NCBI RefSeq assembly: GCF_000298295.1
Contig: NZ_AMGM01000006.1
Span: forward strand, 57,232 to 121,231
Direction: 5' to 3'
From: Cecembia lonarensis LW9
GTDB lineage: Bacteria > Bacteroidota > Bacteroidia > Cytophagales > Cyclobacteriaceae
Length of the DNA: 64,000 nucleotides
The position numbers and the translations under genes were made by a program. The notes under the pieces are model-generated. The model was not told the origin of the DNA. It searched no databases and saw only the letters and a program-made list of their open reading frames with translations. Shown in pieces: positions 55,727 through 64,000 of the stretch. Numbering within the stretch: the stretch's first letter is position 1; each line of letters opens with the position of its first letter.

Positions 55727-56668
55727 TTAATTAGTTTTTTCAAGTCTTTCAATCAAGTTTGCAAAATAAGTGTTTTTCTCTGGAAACTTCACCATCAATT
55801 TCTTATAAATTTCTTTCGCCTTTACTTTTTTCCCTTGTTTGACCAAGATTCCGGCGTAGGCTTCAGTAATCAGACTGGGATTAAGTTTTGTGCTATTTTC
55901 AGAAAGGTCTTCTTGCCTTTGTTGGCCTTCAATTTCCTTAATGGTTGCCAATTTAATTTCTTTTTTACTGAAAGCTTTGATGATATCTATTTGTTCCAGT
56001 TTTTTCTTATCGAGTATTTCTTTTTTCTCCTTTTTCTTAATGGATTCTATGAGTTCATCCTTATGAACCCTTCTTTTTGGGTTTTTAGCAGAACTTTTAT
56101 TTTCTGGTTTTTGGGTTTTATCTGGCTTAATTTTTACTGTTTCAACCGGTGGAGTCTTTGGGGTAGTTTCTTCAGGGGTGATAACCTCTTGAGAGGGATC
56201 CTGTTTAATATTTCCCTTTTCAAGTTTTTCTAAGGCCTTGATCTTACTTTGGGCCAAGTCTTCACCAAGTTTTTTTAATGTAGCTGTAAGGTCTTTGGTG
56301 CTCGTTACTTTTTTATTCTCAGGTATCAGTTGGCCCTCCAAATCATCTATGAGGTTCTTTCCCTCAATTGCTTTTTTACTTTCTGTAACTTCGATCAGCT
56401 TCTTTTTCAAAAACTCTTCTCTTGTCTCAAATGGAACTTTTGTCTCTACCATTTTTCTTAACCAGACTCTATCGGGAGAAGTAATGGCAGCCCAGTGAAG
56501 TAGCTCGTTTACTTGGGCATTTGATTTGTCAAATTCATATTTCGCCAATAAAACTTTTGGAATCTGAAAATACGGAAATGCCTCATGAAGCTTGAGCAAT
56601 TCCGTAAAATCATCTTTGCTGAGATGATTTGCATGTTGAATGATTCCAAGTAGCTGTAAAGGGTTCAC
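55727..56668 (-). CDS. TPR-like protein with charged linker
   Basis: A 313-residue protein not assigned to a named family. N-terminal alpha-helical part, then a low-complexity basic/acidic linker (KPDKTQKPENKSSAKNPKRR) and a C-terminal TPR-like helical pair (LITEAYAGILVKQGKKVKAKEIYKKLMVKFPEKNTYFANL). No signal peptide. Between secG (5 nt) and lptE (34 nt), it likely belongs to an envelope operon. Function unknown. Confidence 0.7.
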   Translation of the reverse strand: MNPLQLLGIIQHANHLSKDDFTELLKLHEAFPYFQIPKVLLAKYEFDKSNAQVNELLHWAAITSPDRVWLRKMVETKVPFETREEFLKKKLIEVTESKKAIEGKNLIDDLEGQLIPENKKVTSTKDLTATLKKLGEDLAQSKIKALEKLEKGNIKQDPSQEVITPEETTPKTPPVETVKIKPDKTQKPENKSSAKNPKRRVHKDELIESIKKKEKKEILDKKKLEQIDIIKAFSKKEIKLATIKEIEGQQRQEDLSENSTKLNPSLITEAYAGILVKQGKKVKAKEIYKKLMVKFPEKNTYFANLIERLEKTN

Positions 56669-56702
56669 TTATGATTTTTTTGAAAGTTCAATTTAATAAA
56701 TT

Positions 56703-57245
56703 TTACCAATTGGCGACGGTTGCTGCAAAAATATCCTGAATAATGCTTTCGAATATTTCTTCTATTAATACACTTTCCACCTGTAGAATGGAAGTATTTC
56801 TGGGATCATAATCCTTAAAGAATGTAAAGTTTCTTTTAATATTCTCGTCTTCTTTAACCGTATTGACGTATTCTACTTCCACTGTGATGCTCAAACGCAT
56901 TTGGCCGGCCCTATCGGGCAGGTTGGGATCTGTAGTAGTTACAGTTGCCTGTGGCGTAATGGTGTACCGGTTGATGGCACCGGAAAACTGTAAATCCCCA
57001 TTATTTCTTACCAGCTCCAATTGGGTATTTCTTTGATAGAAATCCTTTAGTGACTCTGTAAACAACTGCTCCATATTGGCAGGACCACCACCTGAGTCAT
57101 TGAAGAAATTGTCCACGGAAAAAGTTTTGATGATGTCGTAGTTGATATTGGTGCCTGTAAAACTGTAACTTACCGAACAGGCCTGCATCAACCACAGGGC
57201 GAAGATACAAAAGGTGATATCAAAAGACCGCTTAATCGATGTCAT
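56703..57245 (-). CDS. lptE: LptE-family outer-membrane lipoprotein
   Basis: A 180-residue lipoprotein; lipobox ALWLMQAC is near residue 22. The rest (YSFTGTNINYDIIKTFSVDNFFN, LVRNNGDLQFSGAINRYTITPQATVTTTDPNLP) matches the LptE-type LPS-assembly lipoproteins of Bacteroidota, which plug the LptD barrel. ATG at 57245 (MTSIKRSF) was chosen; it overlaps the previous gene by 14 bp. The longer start at 57287 would add residues within the previous gene. Confidence 0.8.
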   Translation of the reverse strand: MTSIKRSFDITFCIFALWLMQACSVSYSFTGTNINYDIIKTFSVDNFFNDSGGGPANMEQLFTESLKDFYQRNTQLELVRNNGDLQFSGAINRYTITPQATVTTTDPNLPDRAGQMRLSITVEVEYVNTVKEDENIKRNFTFFKDYDPRNTSILQVESVLIEEIFESIIQDIFAATVANW

Positions 57246-58518
57246 ATTGCTTAATTTTTCTATATAACGTTCTTTCTGATATTCCAAGGTCGCTCGCGGC
57301 GTATTTTCTTTTATTGTTGTGTTTGCGCAGGGCCTTGACGATCATTTCTTTTTCCTTTTTTTCTAATGAAAGGGAATTGTCATCTTCCTCATGGAGGATA
57401 TCTTCTATATTTTCATCCTCATAATTTTCCAACTCTTCCTTTTTTCCTTTTGGATCAAGCACAATAGGCATATTTACCGAGGATGTAGGACTGTGGTCAC
57501 TTTCCTCAAATGTCACCGGAGATTCCAGGTCTTCAAAAAGGGTTTGGTGTTTGTTGATGATACTGGCGTTCAGACCTCCTGATTGATACGTTTCAAGTAC
57601 CAGTTTTTTAAGTTCGTTCATGTCCTTTTTCATGTCGAAAAGGACTTTGTACAGGAGCTCCCTTTCTGTGAAATCACTGTTTTCTCCTTTGCTGCCTCCC
57701 GCAAAAACTGCCGGTAGTCTACTTTGCTCTGAAGGCAGGTATTTGGAAAGTGTCACAGCATCTACTTCTCTTTCCTGTTCCAATAAAGAAACCTGCTCAG
57801 CGATATTTTTGAGTTGTCTGATATTTCCAGGGAATGGAAAACGCAATAACAGTTTTTTTGCATCATCAGTCAGGGAAATCGGCTTTACAGTATATTTTTC
57901 GGAAAAATCAGATGTGAACTTTCTGAATAAAAGTACCATATCATCTCCTCGTTCCCTTAATGGGGGAACATAAATGGGTACGGTATTGAGACGATAGTAT
58001 AAGTCTTCTCTGAATTTCCCTTTTTCTACGGCTTTTATGAGGTTGACATTGGTGGCTGCAATGACCCTTACATCTGTCTTTTGCACTTTTGAAGAGCCCA
58101 CTTTGATAAACTCCCCATTTTCCAGCACCCTTAGTAATCTGGCTTGTGTCCCCAAGGGCATTTCTCCTATTTCATCCAAAAAAATAGATCCGCCATCAGT
58201 GACTTCAAAATAACCCTTTCTTGCCTCATGGGCACCGGTAAAGGAGCCTTTTTCATGTCCAAATAACTCTGAGTCAATTGTGCCTTCCGGTATGGCTCCA
58301 CAGTTGATGGCAATGAATTTACCATGTTTACGGGTACTTAAAGCATGGATGATTTTGGAGAAAGACTCTTTTCCACTGCCACTTTCTCCGGTAATCAATA
58401 CGGTCATTTCGGTAGGTGCCGCTTGCATAGCCACAGAAATGGCATGATTGAGCAAAGCGCTGTTTCCTATGATTCCAAATCTTTGCTTAACACTTTGAAT
58501 TTCAGAAGCTGAAAACAT
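57232..58518 (-). CDS. sigma-54 interaction domain transcriptional activator without receiver
   Basis: A 428-residue enhancer-binding protein: AAA+ domain starts almost at the N-terminus (FGIIGNSALLNHAI), Walker A GESGSGKES, the sigma-54-contacting loop GSFTGAHEA (the usual form is GAFTGA), Walker B IFLDEIGEMP, and RVIAATN. A linker of about 130 residues precedes a Fis-type HTH (KYAASDLGISERTLYRKIKQYDI). No receiver or GAF sensing domain is present, so regulation must come by another route. It sits between miaB and lptE. Confidence 0.92.
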   Translation of the reverse strand: MFSASEIQSVKQRFGIIGNSALLNHAISVAMQAAPTEMTVLITGESGSGKESFSKIIHALSTRKHGKFIAINCGAIPEGTIDSELFGHEKGSFTGAHEARKGYFEVTDGGSIFLDEIGEMPLGTQARLLRVLENGEFIKVGSSKVQKTDVRVIAATNVNLIKAVEKGKFREDLYYRLNTVPIYVPPLRERGDDMVLLFRKFTSDFSEKYTVKPISLTDDAKKLLLRFPFPGNIRQLKNIAEQVSLLEQEREVDAVTLSKYLPSEQSRLPAVFAGGSKGENSDFTERELLYKVLFDMKKDMNELKKLVLETYQSGGLNASIINKHQTLFEDLESPVTFEESDHSPTSSVNMPIVLDPKGKKEELENYEDENIEDILHEEDDNSLSLEKKEKEMIVKALRKHNNKRKYAASDLGISERTLYRKIKQYDID

Positions 58519-58532
58519 AAATTGAAATTTGT

Positions 58533-59996
58533 TTAGGATACAACTTCACCAAATAGCGTCGCAGGGGAACAATCGTATATTTTTACCTGGACATAATCAC
58601 CTTTTTTAAGTTGGCCATCATTGTCTATGATAACTACTTTATTGGCTGAATTTCTACCTTTGAGTTGCGCTTCGGATCTTTTAGAAGTTCCCTCAATAAG
58701 TATCTCCTGGATTTTTCCAATATCCAGCTTATTTCTTTCCAATGAAAGTGAATTCTGCTTTTCTATAATCTCAGCAAGCCTTCTCTTCTTTACCTCCAAT
58801 GGGATATCATCTGTGTATTTTTTTGCGGCAAGTGTTCCTGGCCTTTCAGAATAATAGAACATGTAGGAGAAGTCATATTTTACGATATCCATCAATGTTA
58901 GGGTATCCTGGTGCTCTTCTTCAGTTTCTGTACAGAAGCCTGCTATCATATCAGATGAAATTCCGCATTCCTCACCGAGTATTTCCCTGATAGCCCTGAC
59001 ACGGTCCAAGTACCAGTCTCTGTCATAAGTCCTGTTCATGAGTTCCAGTACACGGGAATTGCCACTTTGTACAGGGAGGTGAATGTATTTGCAGATGTTA
59101 TCATACTTTTTCATGGTGTATAAGACTTCATCTGTAATGTCCTTGGGATGTGAGGTACTGAACCTTATCCTAAGTGCTGGATCTACCAATGCCACCATTT
59201 CCAGAAGTTTGGCAAAGTTTACCAGAGTAGATACTTCATCTTCTTTTTTGTTCAGTCGGGCCTTATTGTTTTCTTCAGGAGACCACTTATAAGAATCTAC
59301 ATTTTGCCCCAATAGGGTCACCTCTTTGTAACCCTTTTCGAAAAGCTCTTTTGCTTCGTTGACTATGGAATACGGGTCACGGCTTCTTTCTCTTCCCCTG
59401 GTAAAAGGTACCACACAGAAAGAACACATGTTGTCACAACCCCTCATGATAGAAATGAATGCGGTGACACCGTTAGAATTGAGCCTTACCGGAGATATAT
59501 CGGCATAAGTTTCTTCTCTGGAAAGGAAAGTATTTACACCCTTGTTGCCTTCTTCAGCAGAAGCCACCAAATTGGGCAGGTCCCTGTACGCATCGGGGCC
59601 TACAACAACATCAACAATCTTTTCTTCTTCGAGTAATTTTTCCTTCAGACGTTCTGCCATGCAGCCTAAGACACCAATCGTCAGTTCCGGTTTGTTCTTC
59701 TTTACCGTATTGAACTGATTCAACCTGTTTCTGACAGTTTGTTCTGCTTTTTCTCTAATGGAGCAGGTATTGAGAAATATTACATCAGCCTGCTCAAAGT
59801 CTGAAGTAGTATCAAATCCATTTTCTTTCATAATGGAAGCCACAATTTCCGAATCGGAAAAATTCATTTGGCAGCCATAAGACTCAATGTATAATTTTTT
59901 GGATTTACCCGTATTTTCTTCTTCGGTGGTTTTGAAATCACATGCCTGCGCCTCGTCCGGTGAGATGATGTCAATATCTTTGATGATGTTTTCCAT
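58533..59996 (-). CDS. miaB: tRNA-2-methylthio-N6-dimethylallyladenosine synthase
   Basis: A 487-residue radical-SAM methylthiotransferase modifying A37 in tRNAs. The N-terminal UPF0004 domain has the first cluster Cys residues ([21 protein letters not shown] and VLGCMAERL). The radical-SAM motif is [23 protein letters not shown] (C-x3-C-x2-C). The C-terminal TRAM domain is near [20 protein letters not shown]. Length is slightly longer than average. First gene of the unit with the sigma-54 activator and lptE. Confidence 0.96.
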   Translation of the reverse strand: MENIIKDIDIISPDEAQACDFKTTEEENTGKSKKLYIESYGCQMNFSDSEIVASIMKENGFDTTSDFEQADVIFLNTCSIREKAEQTVRNRLNQFNTVKKNKPELTIGVLGCMAERLKEKLLEEEKIVDVVVGPDAYRDLPNLVASAEEGNKGVNTFLSREETYADISPVRLNSNGVTAFISIMRGCDNMCSFCVVPFTRGRERSRDPYSIVNEAKELFEKGYKEVTLLGQNVDSYKWSPEENNKARLNKKEDEVSTLVNFAKLLEMVALVDPALRIRFSTSHPKDITDEVLYTMKKYDNICKYIHLPVQSGNSRVLELMNRTYDRDWYLDRVRAIREILGEECGISSDMIAGFCTETEEEHQDTLTLMDIVKYDFSYMFYYSERPGTLAAKKYTDDIPLEVKKRRLAEIIEKQNSLSLERNKLDIGKIQEILIEGTSKRSEAQLKGRNSANKVVIIDNDGQLKKGDYVQVKIYDCSPATLFGEVVS

Positions 59997-60129
59997 ATAA
60001 TCTGAAATTCAAGTTGCGAAATTAAGAAAATACCGACAAAATGACAGGAAAATTAAGCACATTAATTGTTAATAATCCTCAAAGGATGATAGAAACAGGA
60101 GATGTCGTTAAAAAGTAAGGAATAAAGAA

Positions 60130-60156
60130 AGCCTCCTGCTTGCCAGGCAGGAGGCT
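60130..60156 (-). terminator. terminator after the S41 peptidase gene
   Basis: Perfect 10-bp stem AGCCTCCTGC / GCAGGAGGCT at 60130-60139 and 60147-60156, followed on the minus strand by a T-rich tail. It lies 7 nt after the peptidase stop. Confidence 0.8.
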
Positions 60157-60162
60157 GAAATC

Positions 60163-61596
60163 CTAGTGTTCCTTCAATTCCTTTAATGGAAGTTTGTCTT
60201 CAATGATTTTACCAAACCTGATTTTGCCTTCAAGGGAACTGCCTACATCAATTCTTTCTACCAGGTTCAACCTGGCACTTGTGCCAGTAATTTGCTGTAT
60301 GGCAAGGCTCAAAAGATACTCATCCCTGTTTCCAAAAGGTAATAACACGGGCTGACTCAGTTCATTGGCTTCGACATTGGGTGTAAAGCCATTGATGAAA
60401 TCTGAATTTCCATTGCTATTGAAAATCATAGAAACAATAGGCAGAAGGCCATAATTGTTATTGGGATTGTCTTCTTCATCAATGAGTATGGACCCTACAT
60501 TTTTCCCAAAAGTTGTACCTCCGATCAAAAACACATTCATAAAAGGCTTTAAGCCATTGATGATTATTTCGCTTGCTGACGCGGTCCTTCCTGATGTGAT
60601 GATATGAATTCTGTTTCCCTCCAAAATATTACCTAAATTTTCAGCTTTATCAACGAAAAATCTGTTTTCCAAGGCCTGAATTTCAGAGAATCGAGAAAGG
60701 AAACTATTGTATCTTGTTCTTGAAAAAAGATCTTCTGAGGTCACATTCGGAGCAATTAAGCTGGCCAAGTTGACAGAACTCGATAAGGCACCGCCTCCAT
60801 TATACCTCAAGTCCAAGATCAAATGATTGATGCCTTCAGCTTTGAACCTTCCAAAGATTTCGTCCATTTGATTGTCGTAACGGTTATCACCGTCCACACC
60901 GGGAGCAAAAAAATGATATACAGCATAACCGATTTTTTTATCATTTATGGTAAACACCGTATCCATGAAATTCGGGTTTTCTGCTAATACCACGGTTTCA
61001 AGGGTGATTTGAGGCTGGGGTTGGTAATTTCCAGTGGAAGGGTTAAACCTGAAGAAATTCACGCTGTGATTTTGTGATCGTTGTCTAAGCAGGTTTTGAA
61101 AATTACTCAGGGTCAAGGCTTGGTCGTTGATTTGGGTAATTACATCGCCTCGTTTTAATCCTGCGGACTCTGCGGGACTTCCTTTTTTGGTATAAGCAAC
61201 AAAGGCCAAAACATTTTCATTTTCTTCACTTTCCCTGGCTAAAATGATCTCATAACCTGCTTCTCTATTTACCCCTTGAAGGCTATTTCTCAAGTCATTG
61301 GCATTTGGAAATATGTCAGAAAACCTATCAGTGGGTCTATTTAAAAGAGATTCAAAATAGTCTTCGGGATCTGAATTTGTTGCTATAGGCTGTCTCATTT
61401 CTTCCAACCAATAATAAATCTCATCCATTACATTTTGAATCCAGGTATTGATTGGAACATTTGGAGATGCCGTAGGTGGATCATTGTCCACAGGAGCAGG
61501 CTGGTCTTCCGCATCCTGGCAAGCACTGAATACCAATACAAAAATTGGCAGAATCAGAATTTTTTCGAATTTCCTTATTAAATCACTCATAACCAT
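60163..61596 (-). CDS. S41-family peptidase lipoprotein with PDZ domain
   Basis: A 477-residue exported protease. Lipobox LVFSAC (Cys at about 26) follows a hydrophobic segment. A small N-terminal helical domain (residues 50-110), a PDZ domain (YTKKGSPAESAGLKRGDVITQIND), and a C-terminal S41 domain with LILDLRYNGGGALSSSV and the catalytic Ser in TSGRTASASEIIINGLKP, then IGGTTFGKNVG. It probably processes envelope proteins. Start at 61596 or M3 at 61590. Confidence 0.9.
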   Translation of the reverse strand: MVMSDLIRKFEKILILPIFVLVFSACQDAEDQPAPVDNDPPTASPNVPINTWIQNVMDEIYYWLEEMRQPIATNSDPEDYFESLLNRPTDRFSDIFPNANDLRNSLQGVNREAGYEIILARESEENENVLAFVAYTKKGSPAESAGLKRGDVITQINDQALTLSNFQNLLRQRSQNHSVNFFRFNPSTGNYQPQPQITLETVVLAENPNFMDTVFTINDKKIGYAVYHFFAPGVDGDNRYDNQMDEIFGRFKAEGINHLILDLRYNGGGALSSSVNLASLIAPNVTSEDLFSRTRYNSFLSRFSEIQALENRFFVDKAENLGNILEGNRIHIITSGRTASASEIIINGLKPFMNVFLIGGTTFGKNVGSILIDEEDNPNNNYGLLPIVSMIFNSNGNSDFINGFTPNVEANELSQPVLLPFGNRDEYLLSLAIQQITGTSARLNLVERIDVGSSLEGKIRFGKIIEDKLPLKELKEH

Positions 61597-61677
61597 ACTT
61601 ATTTGATGTATAAACCCATAGCTTTAGGCTAAAGTTTAATATTAATAAATTCTTTTGATTCCTAATTCAACCTAAAT

Positions 61678-61705
61678 AAAAAAACACCTCTTTAATAGGA
61701 GGTGT
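61678..61705 (-). terminator. terminator overlapping the end of ftsE
   Basis: Inverted repeat ACACCTC / GAGGTGT (61684-61690, 61699-61705) with an 8-nt loop and a T-run on the minus strand (61678-61684). The stem starts inside the last codons of ftsE, so the coding end and the terminator share bases. Confidence 0.8.
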
Positions 61706-62402
61706 CAATACTTATGTCAGCTGTTTTGCTGTCTAAAAGTTTTCCCTTTTCACATTTTAATACCCGGTAGGGATATTTTCTCAAGAGGTCATGGTTATGG
61801 GTAGCCATCAAAACAGCTGTCCCTTCCTTATTGATTTCCTGAAACAGCTTAAAAATACCATCTGCTACGTCCGGGTCGAGATTACCGGTAGGCTCATCGG
61901 CCAGTAGAATCGCAGGGTTATTGATCAATGCCCTGGCAATTACCACCCTTTGCTGTTCCCCTCCGGAAAGCTGATGGGGCATTTTAGTGGAAGCATCAGC
62001 CAGCCCAACCTTTAGGAGGACCTCAATCATTCTGTTTTTCATTTTGGTTTTGTCCTTCCAGCCTGTAGCCCTCATGACAAAGAATAAGTTTTCTGCCACG
62101 GATCGATCATTAAATAGCTGAAAGTCTTGAAAAACGATCCCCAGTTTTCGTCTTAAAAAAGGGATATCTTTATTTTTGATTTTTTCAAGCTCAAAGCCAA
62201 CGATTTGGGCAGTTCCCATTTTCAGCGGAAGATCTGCATAAAGCGTTTTGAGTAAGGAGCTTTTTCCACTTCCCGTTCTGCCTATCAAAAAAACAAATTC
62301 ATCTTTTTCTACGGTGAAATTCACATCTTGAAGGATGGCATCAAGTCCTTGAAATACACAGACTTTTTCTAAATGAATGATAGGTTCGCTTGTAAAAACC
62401 AT
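61692..62402 (-). CDS. ftsE: cell division ATPase FtsE
   Basis: A 236-residue ABC ATPase that works with FtsX. Walker A GRTGSGKSSLLKTL, Q-loop IVFQDFQLFNDRSV, signature HQLSGGEQQRVVIARAL, Walker B ILLADEPTGNLDP and switch His in MATHNHDL are intact. FtsE-specific features are the short length and IHLEKVCVFQG. Its partner ftsX lies about 36 kb away (24661-25545), a separation I infer is usual in this lineage. It is preceded by a 67-residue gene with a 3-nt gap. Confidence 0.92.
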   Translation of the reverse strand: MVFTSEPIIHLEKVCVFQGLDAILQDVNFTVEKDEFVFLIGRTGSGKSSLLKTLYADLPLKMGTAQIVGFELEKIKNKDIPFLRRKLGIVFQDFQLFNDRSVAENLFFVMRATGWKDKTKMKNRMIEVLLKVGLADASTKMPHQLSGGEQQRVVIARALINNPAILLADEPTGNLDPDVADGIFKLFQEINKEGTAVLMATHNHDLLRKYPYRVLKCEKGKLLDSKTADISIDTSY

Positions 62403-62405
62403 TGT

Positions 62406-62609
62406 TTATAGTTCCAATTTTTGAAGTTTTCCAAAAGGCAGCGCATTGATCAACGCTTCTAATTCCTCTTCTTTACCTTCCAGCCCAAACTTTTCCATGT
62501 TTTTCATGGGCCTATCTGCTCTAAAATAAGATACCAGAACAAAATTCTCATCCCTTATCTGAATATAATCAGGAATTTTGGCTTTTCCTTTGACTTTAAT
62601 GATGTACAT
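62406..62609 (-). CDS. hypothetical small protein, 67 residues
   Basis: Not recognised. A compact beta-alpha protein (MYIIKVKGKAKIPDYIQIRDENFVLVSYFRADRP) with a lysine-rich tail. No signal peptide. It lies 3 nt upstream of ftsE on the same strand, so it is coexpressed with ftsE; a conserved link to division is possible from context only. Confidence 0.65.
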   Translation of the reverse strand: MYIIKVKGKAKIPDYIQIRDENFVLVSYFRADRPMKNMEKFGLEGKEEELEALINALPFGKLQKLEL

Positions 62610-62680
62610 GGCGTGAATTCTTGTTGATTCGAATATAGTAAGCTATTACCTTAAAATAGAGAAATTGTTTCAAAAAGGGT

Positions 62681-62705
62681 AGGGGAACTGTTTTTAAGTT
62701 CCCCT
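62681..62705 (-). terminator. terminator after fsa
   Basis: Perfect 9-bp stem AGGGGAACT / AGTTCCCCT (62681-62689, 62697-62705) with a 7-nt loop, 16 nt after the fsa stop, followed on the minus strand by ACCCTTTTTG. Confidence 0.8.
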
Positions 62706-62720
62706 CTTTATTGCTGATTT

Positions 62721-63380
62721 TTATTTACCCGCAGCCTTGGCATGGTCAGCTAAAAACTGTGCCAGGCCGGCATCTGTCAGTGGGTGTTTCAAAAGCCCTG
62801 TAATCACTTTCAGAGGGCATGTCGCAACATCAGCACCGATTTCAGCACATTTGATCAGGTGCATGGTGTGTCTGATGGATGCTGCCAATACCTGTGTCGC
62901 ATAACCATAATTTTCATAGATATTCACAATCTGCTCAATCAGGTCTATACCGTCATAAGAAATATCGTCCAGTCGCCCAACAAAAGGAGAAACATAAGTC
63001 GCACCGGCTTTGGCAGCCAAAATAGCTTGACCAGGACCAAAAATGAGTGTGCAGTTGGTACGTATACCCTCACTGCTGAAATATTTGATGGCTTTTACAC
63101 CCTCCTTGATCATGGGGACTTTCACCACAATCTTGTCATCTAATTTGGCCAATTCTTTACCTTCTTTGATGATGCCCTCAAAGTCAGTCGCAATGACTTC
63201 AGCACTGACATTGTCATCTACAATGTTACAGATGGCTTTGTAATGCGCTATGATGTTATCATCTCCGCTGATGCCCTCTTTGGCCATCAACGAGGGGTTG
63301 GTTGTTACGCCGTCCAGGACACCAAGCTCATAGGCCTCCTTGATTTCACTTAAATTGGCTGTATCTATAAAGAATTTCAT
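62721..63380 (-). CDS. fsa: fructose-6-phosphate aldolase (transaldolase-like)
   Basis: A 219-residue (beta-alpha)8 aldolase of the TalC/MipB/FSA family. [36 protein letters not shown] is the family start, and the Schiff-base Lys is in [13 protein letters not shown]. The later ASIRHTMHL and [12 protein letters not shown] are also typical. FSA and short transaldolases cannot be separated with certainty by eye. A TAACTTTG -7 element lies 30 nt upstream. Single-gene unit ended by a strong hairpin. Confidence 0.93.
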   Translation of the reverse strand: MKFFIDTANLSEIKEAYELGVLDGVTTNPSLMAKEGISGDDNIIAHYKAICNIVDDNVSAEVIATDFEGIIKEGKELAKLDDKIVVKVPMIKEGVKAIKYFSSEGIRTNCTLIFGPGQAILAAKAGATYVSPFVGRLDDISYDGIDLIEQIVNIYENYGYATQVLAASIRHTMHLIKCAEIGADVATCPLKVITGLLKHPLTDAGLAQFLADHAKAAGK

Positions 63381-63409
63381 GTAAAAAGGGGTTGTGTTGT
63401 TGATGACAA

Positions 63410-63417
63410 CAAAGTTA
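63410..63417 (-). promoter_or_regulatory. candidate -7 promoter element of fsa
   Basis: On the minus strand this reads TAACTTTG, an exact match to TAnnTTTG, 30 nt before the fsa start. A matching -33 element is not obvious. Confidence 0.45.
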
Positions 63418-63460
63418 AACGAATAATGGGGAAATGTAAGATCGGTAATTTGAAAGATGT

Positions 63461-63552
63461 AAAAAAAGTAAGCGGCATCGCACCGCTACAACCGCCTACC
63501 CTTGCTTCCTTCCGGACCTGGGGGATTCAGCAGGAGCTGGTCGTGCCGCTTG
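63461..63552 (-). ncRNA. ffs: bacterial SRP RNA (small, 4.5S-like)
   Basis: On the minus strand the RNA contains the universal SRP loop sequence GGTCCGGAAGGAAGCA (domain IV, FtsY and Ffh binding) with its CC-rich partner strand. The ends pair as AAGCGGCA (63544-63551) with TGCCGCTT (63470-63477), and the transcript ends in a run of seven T on the minus strand (63461-63467). Length is about 90 nt, the small type without an Alu domain. A clear promoter is directly upstream. Confidence 0.93.
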
Positions 63553-63555
63553 TTA

Positions 63556-63586
63556 CAAAGGTACGGCAAAATTATCTTGTTGCAAA
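63556..63586 (-). promoter_or_regulatory. SRP RNA promoter
   Basis: On the minus strand: TTTG (63583-63586), 19-nt spacer, then TACCTTTG (63556-63563), a full match to the Bacteroidota promoter consensus. The expected start point, about 4 nt after the -7 element, falls at the first paired base of the SRP RNA. Confidence 0.75.
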
Positions 63587-63691
63587 GCTGTTGGTTAAAA
63601 TCCCATTGATTTTAGGGTAAAAGCTTCATGTTCAGGACTAAAATTTATGGCAAAGTTTTTGCATAATTCTTTAGTACAAAAGAGTTTTATT

Positions 63692-63904
63692 ATGAAAAAA
63701 GCATTAATATTATTTGTGACATTGGTTTTATTGGGTTCCTGTGCTCCAAGACCGGAATTTCAGCAAGGCATGACTGAAAGGAAGTTTTTGAGACAAAATA
63801 AAGAGGCGGTTTTGGCCGGACTCGATGGTAATCAAAAAACTTACCGAGTCAATAGGGGAGAACGGTTTTTTGATTGGCAACGTTTGAAGATGGAAGATTG
63901 GTGA
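63692..63904 (+). CDS. small lipoprotein, 70 residues
   Basis: An exported protein with lipobox VLLGSC (Cys at about 16) after a hydrophobic segment. The mature part is about 54 residues, basic, with RKFLRQNKEAVLAGLDGNQKTYRVNRGERFFDWQRLKMEDW. No known family. ATG at 63692 (MKKALILF) was preferred to 63647, which adds non-signal residues. A GTG-start reading frame overlaps its stop. Confidence 0.7.
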   Translation: MKKALILFVTLVLLGSCAPRPEFQQGMTERKFLRQNKEAVLAGLDGNQKTYRVNRGERFFDWQRLKMEDW

Positions 63905-64000
63905 GGTTGGAAGAAAGAGAGACAGTTCCGGCATGGATGCCTGGACAATCAGGGAAAGAGCCCGATGGAACAGAAAAATTGATCATATCATCAAATATCA
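63901..64000 (+). CDS. possible partial gene starting at GTG
   Basis: A frame starting GTG at 63901 overlaps the lipoprotein stop (GTGA) and stays open to the window edge (VRLEERETVPAWMPGQSGKEPDG...). A second open frame begins with ATG at 63933. Which is real cannot be told from 100 bases; the GTGA coupling slightly favours the first. No family recognised. Confidence 0.3.
   Translation, partial: MRLEERETVPAWMPGQSGKEPDGTEKLIISSNI

Noticed and set aside
63426..63620. 64-residue plus-strand open frame
   Set aside because: It covers the SRP RNA and its promoter on the other strand; the RNA explains the sequence.

Overview
The window looks like a piece of chromosome from a Bacteroidota bacterium, most likely of the family Cyclobacteriaceae (Algoriphagus, Cyclobacterium or Echinicola-like). 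The evidence is a set of lineage-typical families (a HAEPLYID-motif protein, DUF5683, DUF3098, a GIN-type lipoprotein, paired SusD-free envelope lipoproteins, YaiO barrels), few strong Shine-Dalgarno sequences, and promoters of the Bacteroidota type (TTTG, 19-20 nt, TAnnTTTG), clearest in front of the SRP RNA. The genus is inference. No phage, transposase, plasmid or CRISPR signature was seen; most of the window is housekeeping.

Layout. 1-7 kb: a truncated methyltransferase, a second methyltransferase, apaG, ung, then a leftward operon parA-parB-DUF5683-dapB-lepB headed by a UPF0173 hydrolase. 7.0-7.2 kb: an intergenic segment with an inverted pair of DnaA-box-like sequences, a possible origin element beside parAB. 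7.2-13.2 kb: yidC, pyrG, dacB, DUF423, yggS, all leftward. 13.2-19.2 kb: GH3-like enzyme, LysE exporter and purL, rightward. 19.2-22 kb: a CaiB-type CoA transferase and the two subunits of a 3-oxoacid CoA transferase, broken up by degenerate 7-bp tandem repeats. 22-25.5 kb: operon ftsX-DUF3098-uppP-truB-ribF. 25.6-31.5 kb: pdeM, small proteins, and the methionine genes metY and metX, with a well-formed SAM-I riboswitch upstream of metY.

31.5-36 kb: an operon of three amidohydrolase-family proteins, of which only the middle one keeps its metal-binding histidines. 36.2-41 kb: the most system-like locus, in which two closely similar stand-alone receiver proteins flank a HEAT-repeat membrane protein, a processive family-2 glycosyltransferase and a TPR plus YaiO-type outer-membrane barrel; it looks like a regulated polysaccharide synthesis and export unit. 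41-48.5 kb: envelope and redox accessory genes (lipoprotein MsrA, DUF4920, a CxxCH haem lipoprotein, HAEPLYID protein, DUF983, Tat alkaline phosphatase, DoxX, DUF2237, a small barrel). 48.5-52.3 kb: proB-proA, corA, a receiver protein. 52.4-60 kb: groES-groEL, secG, a TPR-like protein, lptE, a sigma-54 activator without receiver domain, and miaB. 60-64 kb: an S41 peptidase lipoprotein, ftsE (far from ftsX), fsa, SRP RNA and a small lipoprotein.

Coordinates of coding regions include the stop codon. Where an upstream TTG or ATG would lengthen a protein by residues that do not fit the family, the shorter start was chosen and the reason is given.
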